Assembly (NCBI GenBank): GCA_902775475.1
Contig: CACYME010000004.1
Span: 1-64,000 of the forward strand
Source: an uncultured Prevotellaceae bacterium
Lineage (GTDB): Bacteria > Bacteroidota > Bacteroidia > Bacteroidales > Bacteroidaceae
Direction of reading: 5' to 3'
Length of the DNA: 64,000 nt
Shown: positions 42,272-51,411 of the stretch, piece by piece
Numbering within the stretch: position 1 is the first letter of the stretch
Layout of the letters: each line of letters opens with the position of its first letter
Position numbers and translations under genes: made by a program
Notes under the pieces: model-generated
The model's database searches: none
Seen by the model: the letters and a program-made list of their open reading frames with translations, nothing else
Told to the model about the DNA's origin: nothing

Positions 42272-42304
42272 AGTTGTAATTGTGTTTTTTGGGGGTTAAT
42301 AATA

Positions 42305-43927
42305 TTATTCCTTGATATTTGGTTCTTCCAGTCCGATGCCCTTCTTGCGGTCCACGACCTTGAGCAGCAGGCCCAGCAGCAGGGCAGCCACGCCAAGGCA
42401 GGCCAGCATCACCAGCGGAGCGGTGTAGTTCTTCTGCGTGGGGTCGGTGATGCCAGGGTTCGTGGCGTCGAGCATCTTGCCGATGAGCAGAGGGAACAGC
42501 CACAAGCCAATGTTCTGAATCCAGAAAATCAGCGCATAGGCCGAGCCGATGATCTTGGGCTCCACCAGCTTGGGCACTGAAGGCCACAGCGAGGCTGGCA
42601 CCAGCGAGAACGATGCTCCCAGCACCAGAATGGTGAGGTAGGCCACGACGACGCCGCCGACGGCACTGCCCTTGAACAGAGGCAGGATGAAGGCGAACGT
42701 CAGGTGACAGCCAATGAGCAGCAGCGACCCCAAGACCAGCATGGAGGCTGCCTTTCCCTTATGGTCGACATAGCTGCCCAGAATGGGAGTGATGAGCACG
42801 GCCAGCAGGGGGAACACGGCAAAGATGGTCTCTGCCGACTGGCGCATATAGCCCATATAGCAATAGGTGACCAATGCTACGAACGACAGGGCCAGCAGCC
42901 CGTATCTCATGTTGGCCTTCTTCTGGAAGTTGCTGGCAAAGCCTGCTGCCGCCACTACCAGCATGATGACATACTGCACGATGGGCACGGTTTCGCTTGC
43001 CCAGAACGAATCGGCCGAAGGCTCCGTGAGCGTGAGGTTGCACTGCAGCATGTTCACGGCATACTTCTGGAAGGGGAAGATGGCGCTATAATAGAGCACG
43101 CAGAGCAGGGCCACAATCCAGAAACCGCTGTCAGTGAGAATCTTGCCCAGATCGCTGATCTTGAACGGGTCGTCCTTCTCCTCGGCTTCGCCCGTCTGGC
43201 TGTCCAGCTTCTTGTCCATGAAGAAATAGACGATAAACATCATCAGGGCAATGCAGAGCAATACGACGCCGAAGGCTACCGAGCGGCTGACACTAATCTC
43301 GCCACCCAGCTTGCAGAAGAACGGCGAGAAAATCATGCAGGTAGCCACGCCCAGACGGGCAAGGGCCATTTCCGAACCCATGGCCAGGGCCATCTCGCGG
43401 CCCTTGAACCACTTCACGATGCCGCGGCTCACGGTGATGCCGGCCATCTCGCAGCCACAGCCGAAAATCATAAATCCGCATGCCGCCAGTTTGGCCGAGG
43501 CGGGCATGCCCTCATAGAACGGACTGACGCCCAGCTCGTCGAAGCCGGGAATATAGTTCAGGTTGTTGGTGAACCATGTCTCCAGGCCGCTGCCGATGAA
43601 AGAGTCGGTCATGGCATACCACTTAATCACGGCACCCGCGAGCATCACCGCCCCGGAGAGTACTGCCGTGAAGCGCACGCCCATCTTGTCGAGGATGATG
43701 CCTGCAAAGATGAGGAAGAACACGAAGACGTTGAGGAACACCTCCGAGCCTTGCATCGTGCCAAAGGCAGAGCCGTCCCATCCACGGGTGTCCTGTACCT
43801 CCTTGAAGATGGGCGAAAGGATGTCCATGAAGATGTAGCTGCAGAACATGGCCAGGGCCAGCAGCAGCAGAGCCGTCCAGCGCATGGCGGCGCTGTCGCG
43901 TAGAGTCTTTTGAATCGTTTGAGTCAT
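42305..43927 (-). CDS. MFS transporter
   Basis: 540 residues with 12 or more hydrophobic helices and a central charged loop (GEAEEKDDPFKISDLGK). The MFS loop pattern ILDKMGVRFTAV (the D-x-x-G-x-R type) follows helix 2. The substrate is unknown. The rpiB gene ends 15 nt upstream, so the two are probably cotranscribed, which hints at a sugar or sugar-acid substrate. Confidence 0.88.
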   Translation of the reverse strand: MTQTIQKTLRDSAAMRWTALLLLALAMFCSYIFMDILSPIFKEVQDTRGWDGSAFGTMQGSEVFLNVFVFFLIFAGIILDKMGVRFTAVLSGAVMLAGAVIKWYAMTDSFIGSGLETWFTNNLNYIPGFDELGVSPFYEGMPASAKLAACGFMIFGCGCEMAGITVSRGIVKWFKGREMALAMGSEMALARLGVATCMIFSPFFCKLGGEISVSRSVAFGVVLLCIALMMFIVYFFMDKKLDSQTGEAEEKDDPFKISDLGKILTDSGFWIVALLCVLYYSAIFPFQKYAVNMLQCNLTLTEPSADSFWASETVPIVQYVIMLVVAAAGFASNFQKKANMRYGLLALSFVALVTYCYMGYMRQSAETIFAVFPLLAVLITPILGSYVDHKGKAASMLVLGSLLLIGCHLTFAFILPLFKGSAVGGVVVAYLTILVLGASFSLVPASLWPSVPKLVEPKIIGSAYALIFWIQNIGLWLFPLLIGKMLDATNPGITDPTQKNYTAPLVMLACLGVAALLLGLLLKVVDRKKGIGLEEPNIKE

Positions 43928-43942
43928 GATCGTTTTTCAGGA

Positions 43943-44383
43943 TTAATGTTCGGGAATCTTGTCGATGCGCTTCTGGTGGCGGCCGCCCTCGAAGTCAGTG
44001 GCGAAGAATTCGTCCATGATTTTGCGGGCCATGTCCTCGTCGATGAAGCGGCCCGGCATCACCAGCACGTTGGCGTTGTTATGCTGGCGGATGAGGTGGG
44101 CAATCTCTGGAATCCAGCACAGCCCGGCACGAATCGACTGGTGCTTGTTCAGCGTCATGTTGATGCCCTCGCCGCTGCCGCAGATGGCGATGCCTGGGAA
44201 TACCTCGCCCTGCTCGATGCCGCGGGCCAGCGCATGGCCGAAGTCGCTGTAGTCGCAGCTCTCCTCGGTGTAGGTGCCGTAGTCCTTATACTCGTACCCC
44301 TTTTCCTCCAGGTACTTCTTCACAAACTGTTTCAGTGCAAAGCCTGCATGGTCGCTGGCCAGACCGATTATTTTTGTTTCCAT
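43943..44383 (-). CDS. rpiB: ribose 5-phosphate isomerase B
   Basis: 146 residues. The RpiB fold has ASDHAGFALKQFVKKYLEEKGYE at the N terminus, the active-site Cys in IAICGSGEGINMTLNKH, and RAGLCWIPEIAHLIRQHNNANVLVMPGRF. It interconverts ribose 5-phosphate and ribulose 5-phosphate in the non-oxidative pentose phosphate pathway. It has a strong promoter and a leader of about 130 nt filled by simple repeats. Confidence 0.96.
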   Translation of the reverse strand: METKIIGLASDHAGFALKQFVKKYLEEKGYEYKDYGTYTEESCDYSDFGHALARGIEQGEVFPGIAICGSGEGINMTLNKHQSIRAGLCWIPEIAHLIRQHNNANVLVMPGRFIDEDMARKIMDEFFATDFEGGRHQKRIDKIPEH

Positions 44384-44400
44384 ATTATCTTTTTTTTGTT

Positions 44401-44515
44401 TAGAGATTAGTGTTTAGTGATTAGTGACTTTAGTTCTGTGCCGAGAGAGACTCGATTGTAAAGTCTCTCAACACTCAACACTCAACACTCAACTCTCAAC
44501 ATTCAACTCTTCTTT
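44401..44515. repeat. simple-sequence repeats in the rpiB leader
   Basis: Short units (TTAGTGTTTAGTGATTAGTGA at about 44407-44428, then repeated ACACTCAAC from 44467 to 44505) make a low-complexity block in the 5' leader of rpiB. No protein or known RNA is recognised. Confidence 0.6.
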
Positions 44516-44522
44516 AGTGCTG

Positions 44523-44553
44523 CAAAGTTACATAAAAGTTTCTTAACCGCAAA
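44523..44553 (-). promoter_or_regulatory. promoter of rpiB
   Basis: Leftward TTTG at 44553-44550 and TAACTTTG at 44530-44523, spacing 19 nt: an ideal match. Confidence 0.8.
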
Positions 44554-44734
44554 ACTTTCTCCGCTTTTTTCTTTGCTGGTCATGGAAAAAGCCGCTATCT
44601 GGAAGCTTTTCGCTGGGGTTAGGAGGAATGATGACTTAACTATGGCACGTCAAAAAGGTTACCTAATTCGCTAAGCAACTACACCACCATGGTTGATTCT
44701 AAATTTTAGTTAATTTTGTTCCCAAAATGAACAC

Positions 44735-45087
44735 TCGCCCCCCCTCTAAATTTTGAAAATTTCGCGCGAGAAACTTTTTGGCTGAAAAAACGCGATTTTT
44801 GAGAGAGTTTGCTAAGTGGCTGGAATATAGTGATTTGTCCCTTTTTTTTGCTAAAACTTGGCACCTTTTCGTTTTCAAAAGTCAACGCCAAATTTTCAAA
44901 AGGCGTTGACTTTTGAAAATTTGGCGTGCTTACAGAAGCGAGAGTTGAGGCAAAAAAACGCAAAAAAATCGCCTAAAATTTACACAGAATGGGGGGTAAT
45001 GTGCAAAATTTAACCTTTTTTAATTACCGAAGGAGTGGCAAATTCACTTCCGAAGGGCTGAAAAAGGGTGATTTTCGAGCCAGAATG
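44735..45087 (+). repeat. dispersed intergenic repeat, copy B, with inverted core spacer
   Basis: Homologous to copies A and C from the CTCTAAATTTTGAAAATT region to CAGAATG at 45081-45087. The core at 44881-44929 reads GTCAACGCC, AAATTTTCAAAA, GGCGTTGAC. The 12-bp spacer is exactly the reverse complement of the one in copies A and C. The flanks extend the inverted repeat to 18 bp (TTTTCAAAAGTCAACGCC and its complement). The right end of the element lies within the 3' part of the leucine-rich-repeat frame, so it truncates that gene. Confidence 0.85.
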
Positions 45088-45896
45088 ACAACCATAGAAC
45101 AGATATTCTCCTAAAACTTTGATATTGGCTGGGAGCGTGATGCGTTGCAGCGAGCTGCAGGCGTAGAACGCTCCGCGGTCTATGCGTTGCAGGGTGGAGG
45201 GCAGCTTCACCTCTTCAAGGCTGTCGCAGCTGGTGAAGGCGTCCTAGTGTATCGTGGTGACGCCCTCGGGCAAGGCGATGCGGCCCAGGGCATAGATGTC
45301 GGTGCGGGCATCCACGTCGTAGGCGGCGTCGAGCTGTTCGGGCGCGGCGAAGCCTTCGGTCTGTCCCGTCAGGTAGGGCCGGGCGTCGGTGTAGCTGCAG
45401 CCCAGGTCGATGATGCGCACGTCGTGGTTCACGTGGGTGAGCATGATGTTCGACGGCTTCAGGTCGAGGTGCAGGGCCTGTGGCTGTGCATCTCGTGGAG
45501 CGCCAGGCAGAGCTAATGCACGAACTTTCGCAGATGGTCGGGCTGGCGGAAGTAGTCGGGCTGCTCGCGGAGCAGGTCGGTGAGCGTGGTGCCGTTCACA
45601 TAGTCCATCATCACGCTGCACTCGTCGGCAGTGTCGGTCAGCTGGTGATAGCCTACGATGTAGTCGGTCCGCAGCGTCGAGCCCAGCTCATACTCCTTGC
45701 GCAGCACCTCGCGGTAGAAGTTCTGCTGCAAGTGTTCGGGCCGCAGCGACTTCAGGAAATAGTAGCAGCCGTCACGACATACCTTGTAGAAGATATGGTG
45801 GCGGCTGCCAGTGTCTAACGCCAACTGCTCGACATGCTCGTTGGCATGTGCAGCAGTTGGCTGAATGAAATCGGATTCTTCTTCGTTGAAAAGCAT
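45088..45896 (-). pseudogene. broken Ser/Thr protein kinase fused to BspA-like leucine-rich repeats
   Basis: The start at 45896 (MLFNEEESDFIQPTAAHANE) overlaps the transketolase stop by one base. The first frame gives the N lobe (YYFLKSLRPEHLQQNFYREV, with the ATP-site Lys) up to a TAA at 45513-45515. The catalytic loop HLDLKPSNIML and IIDLGCS, with ARTDIYALGR, are in another frame, so there is a frameshift near 45480. The rest of the C lobe is missing: the text passes directly into LPEGVTTIH, a TAG at 45244-45246, and BspA-like repeats (DAFTSCDSLEEVKLPSTLQR, GAFYACSSLQRITLP). The 3' end is cut by repeat copy B. Three independent lesions make it non-functional. Confidence 0.85.
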
Positions 45897-47908
45897 TATG
45901 CCAGGAGCTTCTTCACTTGCTCGTAGACATTCTGGCCGTTGTAGCCCAGCTTCTCGTCGAGCACCTTGTAGGGAGCGCTGAAGCCGAAGCTCTGCAGACC
46001 CCACACGCAGCCGTCGGCACCCACGAGGCCTTCGAGGGTGACGGGCAGTCCGGCGGTCATGCCGAACTTCTTCTTGCCTGCAGGCAGCACGCTCTGCTGG
46101 TACTCCACGGGCTGGCTGCGGAACAGGCCCTCGGAAGGAACGCTGACGATGCGCACCTTCACGCCGTCCTCGCGCAGCAGCTTGGCACCAGCCTCCAGTG
46201 TGCTGACCTCAGAACCCGAGGCGAGCAGGATGACGTCGTAGTCCTCGTCGCTGCCGGCCACCACGTAGGCACCCTTCTGGGCCTGGCTGTAGTCGTTGCC
46301 CTCGGGCAGGTTCTCGATGTTCTGGCGGCTGAAGATGAGCGCCGTGGGCGTGAGCGTGTTCTCCATGGCCATGCGCCAGCAGACGGTGGTCTCCTCGGCG
46401 TCGGCGGGGCGCAGGACGAGCATCGAGTTGCGGCCGTGGTGGTTCTTCAGCTTCTCCATCAGGCGAATCTGTGCCTCCTGCTCCACGGGCTCGTGGGTAG
46501 GACCATCCTCGCCAACGCGGAAGGCGTCGTGGGTCCAGATGAACTTCACGGGCAGCTCCATCAGGGCAGCCATGCGCACGGCGGGCTTCATGTAGTCGGA
46601 GAACACGAAGAACGTGCCGCAGGCGGGGATGACGCCGCCATGCAGGGCCATGCCGATGCAGCAGCAGGCCATCGTCAGCTCGGCCACGCCAGCCTGGAAG
46701 AAGGCGCCGGTGAAGTCACCCTTCACCAGGTCGTGGGTCTTCTTCAGGAAGCCGTCGGTCTTGTCGCTGTTCGACAGGTCGGCCGAAGCGCAAATCATGT
46801 TGGGCACCTGCTCGGCGAGAACGCTGAGCACAGTGGCGCTGGCTCCACGGGTGGCGGCGCCAGCCTTCTGCTGCACCTTCGTCCAGTCGATTTCGGGAGC
46901 CTTGCCGCTGAACCAGTCTTCGAGCTGCTTGGCCTGCACGGGGTGACCCTTGGCCCACTCTGCCTTCTCGGCATAGCGCTCGGCCACAATCTTCTTCAGC
47001 TCCTCACGACGCTTGGCGTAGAGCTCCTGCACTTCGGGGAAGATCTGGAACGGATTTTCGGGGTCGGCACCCAGATTCTTCATCGTCTGCACGAAGTTGT
47101 CGCCTCCGAGGGGTGCACCGTGGGTGGCGCAGTTGCTCTCGTAGCTCGAGCCGTCGGCCTTGCGGGCACCCTTGCCCATCACGCAGTGGCCGATGATGAG
47201 TGACGGGCGCTCTTTCTCGGCCTGAGCCTTCTTGATGGCCTCGCGTATCTGGTCAACGTCGTTGCCGTCAATCTTCTGCACATACCAGCCCCATGCCTCA
47301 TACTTCTTGGCGGTGTCCTCGCTGGTGACCACCTCGGTGCGGGTAGAGAGCTGAATGTCGTTGGCGTCGTAGAACATGATGAGGTTGTCGAGGCCCAGGT
47401 TGCCGGCGATGCGGCCTGCGCCCTGCGAAATCTCCTCCTGCACGCCACCGTCGCTGATGTAGGCGTAGATGGTCTGGTTCATCACGTTGCCCAGGCGTGC
47501 CTTCAGGAACTTGGCGGCGATGGCAGCGCCCACGGCGAAGGTGTGTCCCTGTCCGAGGGGGCCCGAGGTGTTCTCGATGCCGCGAGCCAGCTCGCGCTCG
47601 GGGTGTCCGGGGGTGACGCTGCCCCACTGGCGCAGGTTCTTCAGGTCTTCCAGCTCGTACTTGCCGATGAGGCAGAGCTGTGAATAGAGCATCGGAGCCA
47701 TGTGGCCGGGGTCGAGGAAGAAGCGGTCGCGGCCCTCCCAGTTGGGGTTCTCGGGGTCGTAGACCAGGAACTCGCTGTAGAGCGTGTTAATGAAGTCAGC
47801 GCCACCCATGGCTCCGCCGGGATGGCCACTCTTTGCCTTTTCAACCATTGCTGCAGCCAGGATTCGGATATTGTCGGCTGCGCGATTCATCACTTTGTTG
47901 TCGTTCAT
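45896..47908 (-). CDS. tkt: transketolase
   Basis: 670 residues from the ATG at 47908 (MNDNKVMNRAADNIRILAAA). The N-terminal TPP domain is seen in EKAKSGHPGGAMGGADF, GPLGQGHTFAVG and SDGGVQEE. The middle domain has the transketolase motif FIWTHDAFRVGEDGPTHEPVEQ, and the C-terminal domain follows. It transfers two-carbon units in the non-oxidative pentose phosphate pathway. A longer frame from 47974 starts at the promoter and is rejected. The broken kinase gene follows with a 1-nt overlap. Confidence 0.97.
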   Translation of the reverse strand: MNDNKVMNRAADNIRILAAAMVEKAKSGHPGGAMGGADFINTLYSEFLVYDPENPNWEGRDRFFLDPGHMAPMLYSQLCLIGKYELEDLKNLRQWGSVTPGHPERELARGIENTSGPLGQGHTFAVGAAIAAKFLKARLGNVMNQTIYAYISDGGVQEEISQGAGRIAGNLGLDNLIMFYDANDIQLSTRTEVVTSEDTAKKYEAWGWYVQKIDGNDVDQIREAIKKAQAEKERPSLIIGHCVMGKGARKADGSSYESNCATHGAPLGGDNFVQTMKNLGADPENPFQIFPEVQELYAKRREELKKIVAERYAEKAEWAKGHPVQAKQLEDWFSGKAPEIDWTKVQQKAGAATRGASATVLSVLAEQVPNMICASADLSNSDKTDGFLKKTHDLVKGDFTGAFFQAGVAELTMACCCIGMALHGGVIPACGTFFVFSDYMKPAVRMAALMELPVKFIWTHDAFRVGEDGPTHEPVEQEAQIRLMEKLKNHHGRNSMLVLRPADAEETTVCWRMAMENTLTPTALIFSRQNIENLPEGNDYSQAQKGAYVVAGSDEDYDVILLASGSEVSTLEAGAKLLREDGVKVRIVSVPSEGLFRSQPVEYQQSVLPAGKKKFGMTAGLPVTLEGLVGADGCVWGLQSFGFSAPYKVLDEKLGYNGQNVYEQVKKLLA

Positions 47909-47943
47909 AATAAAAAGAATTAATAAAAAATGCAATTTGGCTG

Positions 47944-47951
47944 CAAACTTA
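47944..47951 (-). promoter_or_regulatory. -7 box of tkt
   Basis: Leftward TAAGTTTG, 36 nt before the ATG at 47908. A GTTG at 20 nt spacing replaces the -33 TTTG. Confidence 0.5.
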
Positions 47952-48132
47952 CACAAAATTTTTGAATTATGCAACTTCTTTGCAGCTAATTTGCAGGCTG
48001 TTGAAGAATTTTCGGCAAGAGGCGGGCTTTATTTCCTCCATGAGTCATGCCCAGATTGACTCAGACAATCATTCCCCGCACTTAGAATGGCGGTAGGCTC
48101 CCAAGGTCAGCAGAATGGCTAATTTTTTAGCC

Positions 48133-48551
48133 TTCTTTTTTTGAATAATCTTGACAAAAGAGCCATTTTTGGCCTCCATATTTTGAAAATTCTCCACGAA
48201 AAAACTTTTGGACGAAAAAAAAAACGTTTTTTTGAGGTTTTGGTAAATGGCTGATTGTCAGTTGGTTGGTTTAATTTAGGCGAAAAAAAGCGTTCGTTGA
48301 GAAAAAAAAGTCAACGACTTTTGAAAATTTGGCGTTGACTTTTGAAAATTTGGCGTGCTTACAAAAACGCGAAAAGTAGCAAAATAGGAGCGAAAAACCT
48401 GCACAAAAGTGGGGCCTGTGTGCAAATTTTTGCCTTTTTTGCCCCGTTTTTTCATCGGGCGAGGGCAGAAAGAGGGGCCAAAACGGCCATTTTTCACTCC
48501 AGAATGCTTCGCCGTCGTGAAGAAAAATTTCTGTGAAAAATATTGACTTTT
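48133..48551 (+). repeat. dispersed ~415-bp intergenic repeat, copy C
   Basis: Collinear with copy A over its whole length: a TTGACAAAAG left end, TTCTCCACGAAAAAACTTTTGG, GCGTTCGTTGAGAAAAAAAAG, the core at 48310-48356 (GTCAACGAC, TTTTGAAAATTT, GGCGTTGAC), CGCGAAAAGTAGCAAAATAG, and the right end CTGTGAAAAATATTGAC. One base of the left inverted-repeat arm differs (GAC instead of GCC). Like copy A, it lies between divergent promoters. The remaining spacer, about 48560-48860, holds a short open stretch on the minus strand ending near 48563 that I cannot identify. Confidence 0.85.
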
Positions 48552-48862
48552 TGGGGATGCAACTGTCTAAATTAATTCTATGTCGAACATGCTTAGGATG
48601 ACTTTGTTCAAAATAGCATCAAAGAAGTCTTTTTTGACAAAGTTGTTGAATGATTGTATATTGATGAAATCAGGAAAGCATAGAACATTCCGTCTTCGGC
48701 ATGAAGAAGTTTCTCAGTGGACAGCACCAAAGCCATGTGTGGCAACAATTCATTAAAAAAATATGGGTGTGCAAAGATACAAAAACAAACTGTGAACTAC
48801 CAAATGAAACAAAGAAAAAAATCATGTGCGCAAAGAAGCGGCTTATTTTTTTGTCGAATTAT

Positions 48863-48893
48863 TTTGCGGAATCAGCAGAAAAGCGTATTTTTG
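48863..48893 (+). promoter_or_regulatory. promoter upstream of the S9 peptidase gene
   Basis: TTTG (48863-48866) and TATTTTTG (48886-48893), spacing 19 nt. The leader would be almost 200 nt, the longest in the window. Confidence 0.65.
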
Positions 48894-48915
48894 CACAAAA
48901 ATAGCCTCGTGATAG

Positions 48916-48957
48916 GGAAATCCGGCGTGGGCGGACGAAAATCCGCGGTGAGCGGAC
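48916..48957 (+). repeat. GC-rich ~40-bp repeat in the S9 leader
   Basis: Two imperfect direct units, TCCGGCGTGGGCGGAC (48921-48936) and TCCGCGGTGAGCGGAC (48942-48957), joined by GAAAA. The same pattern, AAATCCGnCGTGG-CGG and then AAAATCCGCnGT, occurs on the minus strand at 17111-17145. Confidence 0.65.
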
Positions 48958-49094
48958 AATCATTCGGCAATAGCTGATTTTTACGTACCGAGACCATTTG
49001 AAAGCGGTTCATCAGCAGATGTAGCTATCGTGGACCAAACTGCTAAATAATAACGACATACGGACTCGTAAATCTTGAATTAAAACAACAGTAT

Positions 49095-51386
49095 ATGAGA
49101 AGAATCATCACCCTCGTGGCTGCTGCGCTGCTGTTAGGCGCAGGCAGCATGCAGACAAAAGCGCAAGGAGAGAACGACGTGAACATTGGCAAACAGAACA
49201 TCAAGCTGGCCAGCGACTTGATGACGCCCGAAGCCCTCTGGGTCATGGGGCGCATCGGCAGCTATGCCGCTTCGCCCGACGGCAGCAAGATTGTCTACCA
49301 GGTGGGCTACTACAGCGTGAAGCACAACAAGAGCCACCACGTGCTCTACGTGATGAACAGCGACGGCAGCGGGCAGCAGAAGCTGACCACTGGCTCGAAG
49401 AACGAGACCGACCCGCAGTGGCTCTCCGACGGACGAATTGCCTTTATCACTGGGGGCGAGGTGTGGGCGATGAATGCCGACGGCTCGGGCCGCAAGCAGC
49501 TCTCGAAGACCGGCGGCGAGGTGGAGGGCTTCAAGTTCTCGCCCGACGGACAGAAGGTCATCCTGCTGAAGAGCATCCCCTATAACGACATTATCCAGAA
49601 GAACCCCGACGACCTGCCGAAGGCCACGGGACGCCTGGTGACCGACCTGATGTATCGCCACTGGGATCACTATGTGGAGAGCATACAGCATCCTTTCGTG
49701 GCCCGTGTGACGGCTGACGGTATCGGCGAGGCTAAGGACATGCTGCGCGGACTGCCCTTCGAGTGCCCCATGGAGCCTTTCGGCGGCATGGAACAGCTCG
49801 ACTGGAGCCCCGACTCGAAGAAGATTGCCTACACCTGCCGAATGAAGACGGGACTGGAGTACTCCGTCTCGACCGACTCTGACATCTGGCTCTATGACAT
49901 CGCCCTGCTCGACGACGGCGTCGAGGGTAGCGTGGAGATGAACATGAACCTCTGCAAGGGCATGGACTACCACACCGGAGCCTGGAAGGAGCCGAAGAGC
50001 GACCCCACGAAGTCGATGAAGAACCAGCCCATCAACGCGAAGGAGAACCTGAAGTACAACGTGGGCTACGACCAGAACCCGAAGTTCTCGCCCGACGGCC
50101 GCTACGTGGCATGGCTCTCCATGGAGCGCTGTGGCTATGAGGCCGACCGCCAGCGCCTGTGCTGCTACGACCTGCAAACGGGTGAGAAGACCTATCTCAC
50201 CGAGAGCTTCGACTCGAACGTCGACGACTTCTGCTGGAGCGACAACCCGAAGGACGCACTCATATATTATATTGGTGTTTGGCATGCCACAGAGAACCTC
50301 TACGCCGTGACGCTCGACAATAAAAAGCTCACCACCAAGGTGACGCAGCTGACCAACGATTGCGCCGACTGGGGCTCGCTGCAGCTGCTGAACAATGGGC
50401 GACAGCTGCTCATGGAGCGCCACAGCTACACCGAGCCGGCCGACCTCTACGTGGTGACGCCCAACACGAAGAAGCCCGAGAAGACCCTCTGCCAGCAGAT
50501 TACCAATGAAAACAAGCACATTCTGGACCAGCTGGCCAAGCCTACCGTTGACTCGCGCTGGGTGAAGACCACCGACGGCGGACAGATGCTCTACTGGATT
50601 GTGCAGCCGCCACACTTCGACCCCTCGAAGAAATATCCCACGCTGCTCTTCTGCGAGGGTGGGCCGCAGAGCCCCGTCAGCCAGTTCTGGAGCTATCGCT
50701 GGAACTTCATGATCATGGCTTCGCAGGGCTACGTCGTCATCGCCCCCAACCGCCACGGCCTGCCCGGCTTCGGCCAGGAGTGGCTCGAGGAAATCAGCGG
50801 CGACTGGACGGGACAGTGCATGAGCGACTATAAGGTGGCCATCGACGATGCCGCTGAGAACCTGCCCTACGTAGACCGCGACCGACTGGGCTGCGTGGGG
50901 GCCTCCTTCGGCGGCTTCAGCGTCTACTATCTCGCCGGACACCACGACAAGCGCTTCAAGTGCTTCATCGCCCACGACGGCGCCTTCAACCTGGAGGCCA
51001 TGTACACCGAGACCGAGGAGAACTGGTTCTCGAACTGGGAGTATGACGATGCCTACTGGAACAAGGACCAGACGGCCAATGCCCGTCGCACCTATGAGAA
51101 CTCGCCCCACCGCTTCGTTGACAAGTGGGATACGCCCATCCTCTGCATCCACGGTGAGAAGGACTATCGCATCAATGCCACGCAGGGCATGAGTGCCTTC
51201 AACGCTGCCCGCATGCGCGGCATCGAGGCACAGCTGCTCATCTTCCCCGACGAGAACCACTGGGTGCTGAAACCCCAGAACGGCATCCTCTGGCAGCGCA
51301 CCTACTTCAACTGGCTCGACCACTGGCTGAAGGGGAAACCCTTCCCGCACCAGAGCGGCGTCGTAGCTGAGCAGGTGAAATGGTAA
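49095..51386 (+). CDS. secreted S9 family prolyl oligopeptidase-type peptidase
   Basis: 763 residues. After a signal peptide ([20 protein letters not shown], cleavage near KAQ) come PD40/WD40-like propeller strands ([42 protein letters not shown]). The alpha/beta hydrolase domain has the nucleophile GASFGGF near residue 606, the Asp in IHGEKDYR near 691 and the His in DENHWV near 723. Such enzymes cleave dipeptides or small peptides in the periplasm and feed amino-acid fermentation. A long leader precedes it, and leuB follows by 25 nt. Confidence 0.95.
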   Translation: MRRIITLVAAALLLGAGSMQTKAQGENDVNIGKQNIKLASDLMTPEALWVMGRIGSYAASPDGSKIVYQVGYYSVKHNKSHHVLYVMNSDGSGQQKLTTGSKNETDPQWLSDGRIAFITGGEVWAMNADGSGRKQLSKTGGEVEGFKFSPDGQKVILLKSIPYNDIIQKNPDDLPKATGRLVTDLMYRHWDHYVESIQHPFVARVTADGIGEAKDMLRGLPFECPMEPFGGMEQLDWSPDSKKIAYTCRMKTGLEYSVSTDSDIWLYDIALLDDGVEGSVEMNMNLCKGMDYHTGAWKEPKSDPTKSMKNQPINAKENLKYNVGYDQNPKFSPDGRYVAWLSMERCGYEADRQRLCCYDLQTGEKTYLTESFDSNVDDFCWSDNPKDALIYYIGVWHATENLYAVTLDNKKLTTKVTQLTNDCADWGSLQLLNNGRQLLMERHSYTEPADLYVVTPNTKKPEKTLCQQITNENKHILDQLAKPTVDSRWVKTTDGGQMLYWIVQPPHFDPSKKYPTLLFCEGGPQSPVSQFWSYRWNFMIMASQGYVVIAPNRHGLPGFGQEWLEEISGDWTGQCMSDYKVAIDDAAENLPYVDRDRLGCVGASFGGFSVYYLAGHHDKRFKCFIAHDGAFNLEAMYTETEENWFSNWEYDDAYWNKDQTANARRTYENSPHRFVDKWDTPILCIHGEKDYRINATQGMSAFNAARMRGIEAQLLIFPDENHWVLKPQNGILWQRTYFNWLDHWLKGKPFPHQSGVVAEQVKW

Positions 51387-51411
51387 TGACACATCAACTA
51401 AACCGCAAACA

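Noticed and set aside
44401-44515. Attenuator or riboswitch in the rpiB leader
   Set aside because: The leader is low-complexity repeats without a stable hairpin followed by a T-run, so no control element can be supported.
48563-48710. Minus-strand open stretch ending SMFDIELI, possibly a transposase tail
   Set aside because: About 45 codons without a start or any motif I can name; too little to call a pseudogene.
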